From Chrysoporthe austroafricana (lineage: Eukaryota; Ascomycota; Sordariomycetes; Diaporthales; Cryphonectriaceae), in the NCBI GenBank assembly GCA_001051155.2, contig JYIP02000003.1, positions 3,348,001 to 3,412,000 on the forward strand: DNA of 64,000 bases, read 5' to 3'. Made by a program: the position numbers and the translations under genes. Of the stretch, positions 24,362 to 34,051 are shown piece after piece. The notes beneath the pieces were generated by a model. The model was not told the origin of the DNA and did no database searches. It worked only from the letters and a program-made list of their open reading frames with translations. Numbering within the stretch: position 1 is the stretch's first letter; each line of letters begins with the position of its first letter.

Positions 24362-25775
24362 CTATGCCTTCTGGTAGCCGCATTCCGCCAGGCCGTCTTC
24401 CAAGGCCTTGATGGCCCGATCGACGTCGCCCCTCTTGGAGTCCAGCTGCATGACGGGTCAGCCTGGAGGATCGGGAGACGGACGGGAGGGTGCTGGACTC
24501 ACTATAGAGACGCCCATGTGTCCAAAGCGGATATACTTGGGCGCGATCTCCTTGTGGATGCCGCCGGCGAACACGACGTTCTTCTTGGCGAGCGCGGGCA
24601 GAATCTCGGCGGCCTTCACGTTCTCGGGCAGGTAGATGGCGGTCATGGTGTGGGCCTGGTCCTCCGGGTTGGACGCGACCTGCTTCAGGCCCAGGGCCGT
24701 CACGGCCTTCTTGATCCTGTCGGAGACCTCGGCGTGCTTCGCGAAGCGCTCCGAGACGGGGGCGGCCAGGATCTGCTTGAGCGCCGTCTCCAGGGCGTGG
24801 ATCAGCTGCGGGGAGGGGGTGGCGAAGTACGAGGGCTTCTTCGCCTCGTAGTTCTTCATGACTTGGGGGTGGTAGTAGTGGTGTCAGTATCGATGCCGCC
24901 GGTCTCGCAGGCCCAAAGGGGAAGGGGGGGTAGGTTGTGGGCACTGACTAGGCCTCCAATTGTTCATCGAGGCAAAGTACGCCGCGACGGGCGCCTTGCG
25001 CTGCTCCAGCACGGTCATGGCGCGGCCGCTGAACATGGAGATGGAGAGGCCGGCGGGGACGCCGATGGCCTTCTGCGAGGCGGAGACGACGCCGTCGATC
25101 TTCCAGTTGTCGAACTCGATGTTCTCGCCGGCGACGGAGCAGACGCCGTCGACGATGAGCAGGGTGTCGGGGGAGACGCGCCGGACGAGCGCCGAGAGCT
25201 GCTCGATCTCGCTCAGGACGCCGGTGGACGTGTCGACGTGCGTGACGGTGATGGCCTTGTACTTCTTCTCCGCCAGGGCCTTCTCGATCTCGGGCAGCTG
25301 GGGCCGCGAGCCGACGGGGGCCGTGAGCTGGGTGACGGCGGCGCCGTAGGCGCGGAAGCAGTCGGCGAACGAGTCGCCGAAGTAGCCCGTGGTGAGGACC
25401 AGGACGGCCTCGCCCGGCTCGACCAGGTTGGCGGCGACCAGGTCCCAGCCGAGGGTGCCGGAGCCGGAGATGACGAAGGGCTGCGAGGCCGGGTCCGTGG
25501 TCTGGAAGAGCTTCCGGAGCATCGACAAGGTGTCGCCAAAGGTGGAGACGAAGCCTGGGCCGACATGGCTCTCACTAGACGGGGTGCTCACGGGTCAGCC
25601 CTGGAGGTGCACACACACACATAGACAGACAGACAGGACACACGCCTGCCCGCCCCCCGTGAGGCTCGGGCTGGCCGCCTTCTCACCTGTAGTGGCTCAT
25701 GGACTGGAGCACGGCATCGTCGAACTCGATGGGCCCAGGGATGAGCAGGGTGGGGTGTTCGGGCTGGGACGACAT
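24362..25775 (-). CDS. Alanine-glyoxylate / serine-pyruvate aminotransferase
   Basis: This is a class V, PLP-dependent aminotransferase of the AGX1/AGXT group, which converts glyoxylate and alanine to glycine and pyruvate. Predicted exons are 25687-25775, 24949-25574, 24503-24861 and 24362-24445, giving 385 aa with all phases closing. Near the start is the conserved LLIPGP segment, then SESHVGPGF, the SGSGTLGWD cofactor-binding region (from residue 66), VDGVCSVAGE with the PLP-ring Asp (about residue 172), and SASQKAIG with the predicted Schiff-base Lys198. The C-terminal domain carries GGIHKEIAPKYIRFGHMG. The protein ends in YQKA, so there is no PTS1 peroxisomal signal, and no clear mitochondrial leader is seen; a cytosolic location is inferred. 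Intron 2 uses the less common donor GTCAGT. A TATA-like element lies about 85 bp upstream. Confidence 0.93.
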
Positions 25776-25857
25776 GGTGGCGGGGTCTGCTGGGTTCGTA
25801 GACAGCCGACGACTTTGCACAGGAGATGTCAGGCCGGCCTGGTTCGACGACGGTGCG

Positions 25858-25866
25858 GTATATAAG
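25858..25866 (-). promoter_or_regulatory. TATA-like element of the aminotransferase gene
   Basis: On the minus strand a CTTATATACC stretch lies 83-91 bp upstream of the aminotransferase ATG, in otherwise GC-rich DNA. Position and sequence fit a core-promoter TATA box; this is an inference from sequence. Confidence 0.45.
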
Positions 25867-26695
25867 CTGCTGCTGGTCGTGTTGCTGCCGGCGAGGTGCT
25901 GGGAGATCAGAGATAACCTGCCAGGTGCGCGGGGTATCATGACCGGGAGCCTGAGCCGTCGCGGCAGTGGCCGAGACCGGTACATGGAGGTGCGCTGCCG
26001 TGTTCTGCTCCCGCCGCGCCAGACTGCTGCTGGGGCGCCTGCTATGCAGTTCAGCAGCCCAATTGGCTCGTCTCGTATGCCGGCAAGATACAGACAGGTG
26101 CGGTGCCTACTTGCAGCAAGCTCTCTGCAGGCGACGAGCTGTGAGGACGGAAGATTCTCGGCGTCTGTACCTGAGGGTGATCGGCGTGGGCCTCCGAGCG
26201 AGCAGTGAGCAGTGAGCAGTGAACGGTGGACTGTGCGCTGTGCGCTGTGTGGTTTGAGTCTGTATCTGCGCCTGCGCCTGAACCTGAGCCTGAGTGGACC
26301 TTGACTAATCGCTCCCACTAAACGACCGCCTCCGGAGTTGGCTCGGAGGGCAGCAGGGCAGTGTGGGTAGTAAGAGTAAAAGTAGCTATCTAAGCCGTCC
26401 TCAGGGATGTTCGATATTCCCATGCCTCGTTCTACCACAGGACCACAGGCCTGCATCTGGGCCCCGACTAGGAGACCTGCAAGAGAAGTGATGGCAAGTT
26501 ACGCAGCGAATGTACATAGAATACATGGTACAGGTACCTGCCTACATAGTAGCTCAGCTCGGCAGCACTGCTATGCCATGCCCGCCGCAGCGGGAGCTAC
26601 CCTAGCACGCCCACCACCGCGCCCAGCACAACGGCTCAGTGGCCGCCGGCCAACCGACGAACCTCGCTAACGCCCAACCACGCCGACCCGCCACG

Positions 26696-26724
26696 CCGGC
26701 CCAGCCGGCCCAGCCGGCCCAGCC
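26696..26724. repeat. 10-bp tandem repeat (ccggcccagc), about 3 copies
   Basis: Nearly three perfect copies of a GC-rich decamer lie just downstream of the 2EXR pseudogene remnant. Confidence 0.8.
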
Positions 26725-26814
26725 GACCCTCGAAGAAGACAACGGGTCGGAGCAGCTTCTCGATCCAAGGCCGTGAGGGAAACACGAGCACCCACCAGCC
26801 CCCCTGCCGGCTCA

Positions 26815-27930
26815 TATGGGCTCCCAGCTCATGATTAACGACATGCGTCTGTACGTACTCAAGGACTTCAGATCGGGGTGAACCAACAGCTCGTGCGCCA
26901 TCTTCGCCGGGATCCTAGGCGCCTCCGGCCACATCTCCTCGCCGCCCGGAAACGGCGCGTCGAAGCTGAGCCCGGCGTTCTCGATCCGCTCTCGCTCCTC
27001 GGCGCATGTGTCCTCAGGCAGACCTACTTCGATCTGCGGCTCTGGTTCGGGGGAGTACGTGCCAGTGAGCATTATAGCGCATTAAACTTATGCTAGCTTG
27101 TACATTACCCGGGCGGAATTCTTTACGCCCTTCCGGCGTAGCCTATAGCGGGTGCCACTCGATAGCAACGCGGTCGAACCATGCAAAGGTCTGTTTATCG
27201 GCGTACTTCTCGGCGGTAAACTGCCACGGCCCTTGCCGGAGCATCGGCGTTGCACGGCCTTGGCTATTGTGCAGCCGAAAGACGGCGAGATCCAGCGGGT
27301 TGCACATATATGGCTTGAGCCTCGACGGACTCGGCGCCGGCTCGTTGTCGCCGCGATAATGCTCTTCCCAGACATTTATAGGACGCGGGCGATTGAGCGA
27401 GCCCACGCTGCGATAGATACAATAGCCTCCCCTATTGGCACGATTATCAAGATATTTGAGGGCAATAATTCGCGATAGCCGGCATATTGATAGCAGCACC
27501 GTCACCTGCGTACAGGTCGACAGCTGTCTGCAGCGGCGCGTATAAGCCACTTCCACTTCAGTAGCAAATTCACCATCGTCCTGGCCTTCGCACGGTCCCG
27601 CCTGCCCCCATACAGACGGCACGGCAGGCCAGAGCTTCTGGAAAAAGGCGCCCGAGTTGTCTTCGTTCCGCATCCTGCGCAGGTAATGTTCAGGGGTATC
27701 TATAGCACTTCCCAGATCTCGCGGCAGCTCTCGGGGATACTGTCCCCAAAGTTGTACCCGCGCGTGAGACGGATGCTGTCACGCACGTAGGGCGCGGCGT
27801 GAGGACGGCCCTCGATCTCGACCCAGTGCATGCCGCGCGGTAGGGGAGCACGAGCTGCCAGATGGCCTCTTGGAGCTCGACCGCGAGGTCGCTGAAGACC
27901 GGCGTGGCGTATTGTTGTGTATCTTGCAGC
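26815..27930 (-). pseudogene. 2EXR-domain protein pseudogene
   Basis: These are remnants of a 2EXR-domain protein, an F-box-like family of unknown function common in filamentous ascomycetes. On the minus strand I read in order: an N-terminal FSDLAVELQEAIWQLVLP segment (about 27,843-27,905); after a shift, RGMHWVEIEGRPHAAPYV and ESCREIWEVL (stop near 27,700); in another frame, RRMRNEDNSGAFFQKLWPAV, then ICRLSRIIALKYL, DLAVFRLHNSQGRATPML and FAWFDRVAIEWHPL (stop at 27,143). Beyond the stop the same frame continues with ATPEGRKEFRPGNVQ, and another frame carries a conserved-looking C-terminal part (PGGEEMW, AHELLVHPDLKSL). The stop after HPL is TAG where TGG (Trp) is expected, a CpA-to-TpA change on the other strand as made by RIP. 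At least three lesions make function unlikely. The family call rests on remembered motifs. Confidence 0.7.
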
Positions 27931-28219
27931 GCAGATGAACGTTCGTTTTCGTATTGTGCCAGTCGAGGCAGATAAATGAAAGCGCGACAGGTGGGGGGTG
28001 ACGCTGAGCGGCTGCGTGAGCTGTTTTCAGTCGTCTTTCGGTTCCAAACGCGACAGGTGGGGCGGTCTGACGCTGCCGAACCAACATCATCCCTCGCCGC
28101 CCGCCCACCACCCCAGCGAACAGCTCTCGTCTCTCGAACCCGGGCTCGCGGAGACGCTGTTGAGGGAACCCCCTCGCGCGCACGACGTCCCCTCGATACC
28201 TCAGACACAGACCTCCACC

Positions 28220-29023
28220 ATGGCGTTCCTCATCCTCGTGATAGGGGACCTGCACATCCCCGACCGTGCGCTCGACATCCCTCAAAAGGTACGCCTCCCC
28301 CCACCCCCAGCTCGCGCAGGACGCCTCTGGCAGTCGGCGGCTGACAGCTTCACCCCCTTCCCCACCCACCAGTTCAAGAAGCTCCTCGCGCCCGGCAAGA
28401 TCTCCCAGGCGCTCTGCCTCGGCAACCTGACGGACAAGGCGACGTACGAGTACCTGCGGTCGGTGTCGCCGGACCTCAAGATCGTCAAGGGCCGCTTCGA
28501 CGTCGAGGCGACGTCGCTGCCGCTGACGCAGGTCGTCGCCCACGGCTCGCTGCGCATCGGCTTCCTCGAGGGCTTCACCCTCGTCTCCAGCGAGCCCGAC
28601 CTGCTGCTCGCCGAGGCCAACCGCCTCGACGTCGACGTCCTCTGCTGGGGCGGCACCCACCGCTTCGAGTGCTTCGAGTACATGGACAAGTTCTTCGTCA
28701 ACCCCGGCAGCGCCACCGGCGCCTTCTCCACCGGCTGGGGCGCCGACGGTGCCGCCGGCGACGACGGCGAGGTCGTCCCGAGCTTCTGCCTGATGGACGT
28801 GGGTTTTCTCCCCCCCTCCCTTCATCCGGTATAGGCCGGGAGGCGGCTGCGGCTGCCACCGCGTGTCATATCCGTGCTGACGTTTTGACGACCCCAGGTG
28901 CAAGGCATATCGCTCACGCTCTACGTCTACCAGCTGAGGAAAGACGCCAGCGGCGCAGACGCCGTCGCCGTCGAGAAGGTCACATATACGAAACCCGTGG
29001 AGCCGACGGGGCCGTCATCATGA
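28220..29023 (+). CDS. VPS29: Retromer subunit Vps29
   Basis: This is a subunit of the retromer cargo-recognition trimer (Vps35-Vps26-Vps29), which retrieves receptors from endosomes. It has a metallophosphoesterase fold but acts as a scaffold. Predicted exons are 28220-28288, 28373-28798 and 28898-29023, giving 206 aa against roughly 180-280 in the family; phases close and the ATG sits in a caccATGg context. Family motifs are ILVIGDLHIPDRALDIP (residues 5-21), LGNLTDK (39-45), KGRFD (62-66), GGTHRFECFEYMDKFFVNPG (116-135) and a final YVYQLRKD strand. The phosphoesterase ligands GD and GHTH are changed to GR (63-64) and GGTH (116-119), so the metal site is degraded and catalysis improbable. 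It is convergent with shugoshin. Confidence 0.97.
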
Positions 29024-29792
29024 GGGAGGACAAGGCGGAAGGATCAAGCGCTATGGGAAAATAGATCAGGGAGTCCGGCAGGGCGGGTGTGCTCGCGTTA
29101 CAGCTGTTAGGACAGGCGCACGCTCGGGGGATGGGCCCAGCGGGAGCCGGGTGGGAAAGACGTGGCGAGGAAAGAGAAACGGATGGCTGGCAAGAGCAGA
29201 CTCGTTTATCACCAAGCGTTGCGGTTAAGACTCATGGGTTCAATACGGATGGAGCAGGTCAGGCCCGGATACGATTTTGCGAGACGAGGGGGGTTGTGAA
29301 GTACGATGTACGGCGTCCTCCGTTGTGACCTGACCACCTTAAGAAAGAGTCGTCCACCAGTATAGACATATTCCAGGTGGCTAGAAATGGCATCAATGCA
29401 AGCCAGCCCAGCAACAAATCCCCATGACGACCCACCTCCCCTCCGTCATATATAGCGGCAAGTTCAGCTTCCTTAAGGCAACAATCGCTCCGGGCGTTAA
29501 TCATCACGTAGTAATTATGGGAACGGGGGCAGATGAGTGAGTCCCCATCTCGCAGTCTTCCAATTACATCCAATGGTATTGTGCAGCAAATTCTCGTATG
29601 CCTCATTAAACAGGTCTGTATGTGCACTCGCTTTTTAATGCAGAATAGAACCCTCGCTGTGTCCGGCCGTACGCCATCCCTATGTCCGTTGCGCCATGAG
29701 GTGAGGTTCATCAACAATGCATGCCGCCCACAGACGCCACGCGACAATGCAAGACTACAATTTTCCCTTTGTCTTCTACGATTACCTCTCCG
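29024..29792. other. Intergenic between convergent VPS29 and shugoshin
   Basis: This 769-bp gap between two 3' ends is less GC-rich than its surroundings (29,330-29,720). A frame at 29,259-29,747 on the minus strand has no family resemblance and I do not accept it as a gene. Both transcription terminators should lie here, but no element can be pinned down. Confidence 0.55.
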
Positions 29793-31996
29793 TCACAACA
29801 TCATGCTCCTCCTCCTCGATACTCTCTCCTTCAGAGTCGAGGAGGGGTCTGCCTTGGTGGGATCACCACTGGCTTCGAACGACGAGTCGTCGTCAGTGGA
29901 GAAGTCGAGCATCGAGCCTTTCTTTGGCGCCGCCATCGACGCCCTTTTCCGGGCCGGCCTGCTGCTCCCCTCAGCCGCGTCGCCTGCCCCGCCAGCACTG
30001 GCCGCCATCGACCTTCTCATCCCCTTGGTGATCCGGCCTCGGGCGGCGGTGGCCTCTTTCGGCTGCTCGAAGGCGGGGGACGTGCTCTTGAACTCGTAGG
30101 GATCCGTCTCGTCCTGCTTCTCCTCGGCATCGGCCTCGTCTAGGATCTGCGGCTCGAAGAGCTGGCTGTGCCTGGAAGATGGCCTCCGTCGCCGCTCGGT
30201 GACAACAGAGTCCGGGAAATAGTCTTGAGGCTGGTCCTTGGGGGCTTCCTTCAGCAACAGCGGGCTTAACAAGGCAGGCCGGCGAGCTGCCTCATCCGCA
30301 GTGGGCTTCTCTGCATCCCGTGTCTGTTTGGACGGCCCTTCCGCTGAGCTCTCGTTGAGCTTTGATGAGGATAGCGAGCCGAGGAGGTGCGCCGAACTCG
30401 AGCGGACGAACTTCCCTTCTCCAGATACAGCGTCGAAGAGTTCCTTTGTCGGGCGGCGCATCTTGTCCCTGAGGTTCGGCTCGGCATAGCTGATAGCTGG
30501 CCTTGCCCTCCTGCTAGGGCGCGAAGTCTCGCCGTGCACGGAGATGTCGGCCGGCGGCGGCGTGTCGCCGGGGTTCGCCTCGGCGGACTTGGTCTCGGGC
30601 GTGTCAGGGAAGATGGTTCCGGGATCAGCAGACGGCGTAGCTGGTTCCTGTGGCGTGTCGATTGTCGACGGCGCCGGGAGATGAGGAATGGCCAGTTTGA
30701 TAGGGACGACCCTCTTCTTCTTGAGTGGTGCGACGGCTGTATCGGACTCGGTCGTCGTCTTCTTGAGCTCATCAGTTATTACTGACTTGGCGAATTTCTT
30801 CGGCGATAGAAGGTCGTCGTTGGTGGTCTTGTCCGCCAGTGGCTTTCGAGGCCGCCCTACCGGGTTCTTTCCACCGTGCTTGGCCGACGATGAACCCTTC
30901 GCGTGTCCATGTGCGCGGTGCTTGACGTCTCTGGCTGCCAGCGGGTTGTCCGACGCAGGCTTGCCATCGGCATTCTCCTTGTCCGCGGAGGACTTGGCAG
31001 CTTGAAGGTCGCAGTTCTCATCGCCGAACTTTCTCTTAGAACCGGCTTTCAAGACAGGAGGGGCTGGCGCATCGGCAGACTTTGTGGGTTCTGGGCTGGT
31101 GGTGGCGGCGGCCTCCGTCGGCAGCACTGGTCTCTTCTTCGGGTCGAGCCTCAGCTGCGGCGGCGACTCGGGTGGTGCGAGGGTCTCGCTCCTGATCTTG
31201 GGGCTTGCTTCGAACACGCCGGTGGACCTGCTGGGGCTGTCGATCTTAACCGGGTCCTCCTCGACAAACCGCGACGTAGGTGGCGGTCCCAGGTCGGGCG
31301 AGTCGTTGGCGTCGTTGGCGTCTCCGGCGTCGGTGCATATGGCGATGAGTTCGGCATGGCTGGCATACATGTTAGCCGGAGCTGAGATCCCAACACGTCC
31401 CCGATGCACGGCTACGTACCTCATTGTCCTTCGTGGGAAGGTCTTGTTCTCGTGGATGGGCGGTAGCCGCCCCTCCTCCTGCTTGATGGCGTCCTCGGCA
31501 CTCCTGGAATCCCGTGGCCTACGCTTGGCTGCCGGGCTCCGGTCGCCGCCCTTCCTCGGCCGTCCGATCTTTGTCCCGCCCGGCGACGCCGAGGCCTGCC
31601 GTTTCGCTGCTGGCTCCAGGCCCAGTCCCTGGATCATGGCCCCCCACTCTATGAGCTGGGCCTCCATCTTCGCCCTGATCTCGAGGGCATGGTCGGCGAT
31701 CCGCTGGGCGCCCCTGCACTCCTCGAGCTCCTTCTCGAGCTCCAGTATCCGGCCGTTGAGGGTGAGGTTATCCGACAGCAGCCGGCCGCACTCGCTCTCG
31801 AGGGAGCGGATGCGTAGCGACTGGGCAGAGTTGACTCTCGCGATGTCCCGGTTCTGGCGGAGGAATTTCCTTCGTACTTGAAGGTTGAAAACACGGTCAG
31901 TATATGCGGTGGCTGGAGCGTTGGCTGGCGGAGGGGCGTCAACTCACGGATCTCTATGCCGTCTGCAGACACGGGGGGTTCGTTCAGTCTTGCCAT
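29793..31996 (-). CDS. SGO1: Shugoshin, centromeric cohesin protector
   Basis: Shugoshin guards centromeric cohesin with PP2A and helps load the chromosomal passenger complex. Predicted exons are 31948-31996, 31420-31876 and 29793-31359, giving 690 aa. The N-terminal coiled coil (residues 17-70: LRRKFLRQNRDIARVNSAQ, then SLRIRSLESECGRLL) is the classical shugoshin dimerisation and PP2A-binding region. The basic C-terminal shugoshin motif is at about residues 445-475 (RPSRRARPAISYAEPNLRDK, followed by MRRPTK), which binds phosphorylated H2A. Between them lies a long disordered part with AT-hook-like IGRPRKG and GRPRKP segments and Ser/Pro sites. Intron 2 (31360-31419) is exactly 60 nt, so it stays open if retained; I call it spliced because it has a GTACGT donor, a GCTAAC branch site and a CAG acceptor. 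It shares a 508-bp divergent promoter with DAD2. Confidence 0.93.
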
Positions 31997-32504
31997 TGTA
32001 GCATAATTAGGGTCGCGGACGCTGGGGGGGGGGGAAGTCGAAAGCGATGGCTGGAGGTTGGCGAGAGGTAGTTAGTTATACCTGTGTCGAGATGCTGTGG
32101 GCTCGTTTTGCGCCGGTCGGAAAATGGGCTGGATGTCAATTGTGGTGGCGGAGGAGGAGCTGCAGTTCGAATTGAGTGGCAGGTGTGGATGCTGTAAGGT
32201 CCCCTGTTTTCCCTTAGGCGAATGGCTCACAACAGCTCACAAAATAGAGCTAGGCCGTTGCCGGAGCAACCCCCTGCTAGGCCCCCGGCGGGCCCCTGTC
32301 CGCCAACGTCAGGGGCCCCACCGCTGCGGTGACCCCTGAGGGGCCATGCAGTGCGGTGCGCGGTGCTTGTGAAGATCGGTGGCAGGGCCCCAAGACTCGC
32401 CTAGGATTCACTTCCGCATCCCACTGCGCAGGTATCAATTTACGAACCGCCACAGCGCCGCGACAACGACTCTCCCCGCCGAAACGAGACAGCAGCCGTC
32501 CGAC
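31997..32504. promoter_or_regulatory. Shared divergent promoter of SGO1 and DAD2
   Basis: The 508 bp between the two start codons must hold both promoters. A TTTTGCGCC stretch at 32106-32114 differs by one base from the E2F/MBF-type consensus TTTSGCGC. No exact MluI box (ACGCGT) was found. Cell-cycle control of both genes is expected from their function and is an inference here. Confidence 0.5.
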
Positions 32505-33043
32505 ATGTCGTACCAGGGCAGATCGATTCCCGCACACATCCGACAGCTCTCGATGGCGGGCCCCTCGGCGTCGACAGGCCAGTCGCCGGCGCTGGCAGCG
32601 CGCGTCAGCGAGAAGAAGGCCGAGCTCGAGAACCTCAGGGAGCTGCGCGACCTGAGCGCGGCAGTCGCATCGCAGATGGAGGCGCTGGAGCAGAAGCTGG
32701 CGACGCTCTCGGACGGCACGGAAGGTATGGCTCAGCAGTCCACCCGGGGGAGAGAGAAGGGACACCTGGGAGTAGCTGACGCGACCAGCAGCCATCGCAC
32801 TCGTCATGGGCAACTGGCACAACGTCCTCCGCGCCATCAACATGGCCTCCTGTCGGTCCACCACTCCGTATTCCTCATTGCTGGTGCAGGCCTTACTGAC
32901 GTCCCTGCGCAGCCAAATTACCGACGCCGCAGCCAGATACAGAGAATGGCGGGGCAGCACTGCCGCAGACTCTGGTCCGCATCCCGACCGAACATGCGCC
33001 GGCCCTACAGGCGCAGGCCGAAGCTGCCGCCGAAGAGGAGTGA
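32505..33043 (+). CDS. DAD2: DASH complex subunit Dad2
   Basis: Dad2 is a subunit of the ten-protein DASH/Dam1 ring that couples kinetochores to spindle microtubule plus ends in fungi. Predicted exons are 32505-32724, 32792-32851 and 32913-33043, giving 136 aa with consistent phases. The body matches the family: QSPALAARVSEKKAELENL and ELRDLSAAVASQMEALEQKL (coiled coil about residues 33-68), ALVMGNWHNVLRAINMAS (76-93), then a short acidic linker and a conserved tail (LPQTLVRIPTEHAPALQAQA, then acidic Glu/Ala residues). Both introns are under 70 nt. The protein starts with a short disordered head (MSYQGRSIP). It is transcribed away from shugoshin, another chromosome-segregation gene. Confidence 0.95.
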
Positions 33044-34051
33044 TGGCGGGCTACGCGTTCACCGAGAGAACTTTGGAGGCCAGAATTGGACACTGCGGAT
33101 AGACCGTCGAGGCGTGGGGCTCTAGCAGACAGAGTGGCCACCGGTGCGGTCTGGCGCCAGACACTGCCGGTTTCAGCCTCTGCAGCGGATCTCAGGAGCG
33201 ATTGAGGCTGCGAAACCACGATGTCTGCAACACCACCTACAGAAGCCTTATCCTCGGGAGAGGCTGCGAGGCTGGCCATCACGGCCGTCGGGCATATGGC
33301 CTGGGCTCCTCACCCGGGGGCGCTATCTTGAGCTCGAGCTAGCGGGGCTGAGGACGCGTCGACGCGTCTCCCCTGTCGTCGCTGCTGGCCGCATTAACCG
33401 AGACAGGCTACCCGCATTACCACACACCTTATACCAGCCACTGCTGCCGATCAACACTGGATGATCTTATCGATCCTCTCGATGCCGAGCAGAGGGGACT
33501 AGGTGCGATTGGAGCCAGCCAGTGCAGGCACCGACGCAGACCACTGCGGGTGCCGTTGCCGTGGTTCGCCTGCCGTCGGTCCATAGACTTCGAGGCGAGG
33601 AATGACGGCGTCAAGTTAATGTTGGTTGCCACGGCGCGCAGCCTTCTTCCGCATCGCACTTGCAGCGCTAGATTTGTTTACTTGCACTAGGCAAGCCAGC
33701 CGCGACCCAGGGACAATAAACATCATGGATGGTCCTGCGTGCAGTGCTGTCCCGCTGGCGTCTCTCCCGTCTGCATGTGAGATGCTTGCTGCTCGTCCCG
33801 GGCCAACCTCCCCAACAACATTACTTTTTTGGACGCATGTCAGCTGTTTTGGACCAGCATTGCTCTACCGGACCCCGCTCCGCTCGCATTAAATTTACAT
33901 TCCCCAGCCCTGTGGCAGTGTGGCACGCCTCGCCCGCCCTGATTTGGCCGAGATTGCAGGCTGCTGGACGGCTTTCCTGAATAGGATCACCCCCCTTGCT
34001 TAGCCGTGTCAGACCCTCCCCCTGCGAAACCATTTAGATCCGCCTCCCGCC
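33044..34051. other. Intergenic between DAD2 and the TPX2-like gene
   Basis: About 1 kb with no supportable gene. Pyrimidine-rich DNA just before the downstream start codon (33,985-34,051) suits a fungal 5' leader. Confidence 0.55.

Larger units (their letters stand above)
25776..26814. other. Intergenic region upstream of the aminotransferase
   Basis: No gene is seen. It holds the aminotransferase promoter, a short gcagtga-type repeat near 26,202-26,222, and a 10-bp tandem repeat at 26,696-26,724. Confidence 0.55.

Noticed and set aside
24314..25624. 436-codon plus-strand frame
   Set aside because: Antisense to the aminotransferase exons and continuous across its introns, with no family match.
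27779..28903. 374-codon minus-strand frame
   Set aside because: Mostly antisense to VPS29 exon 2; Val/Glu/Ala-rich shadow composition.
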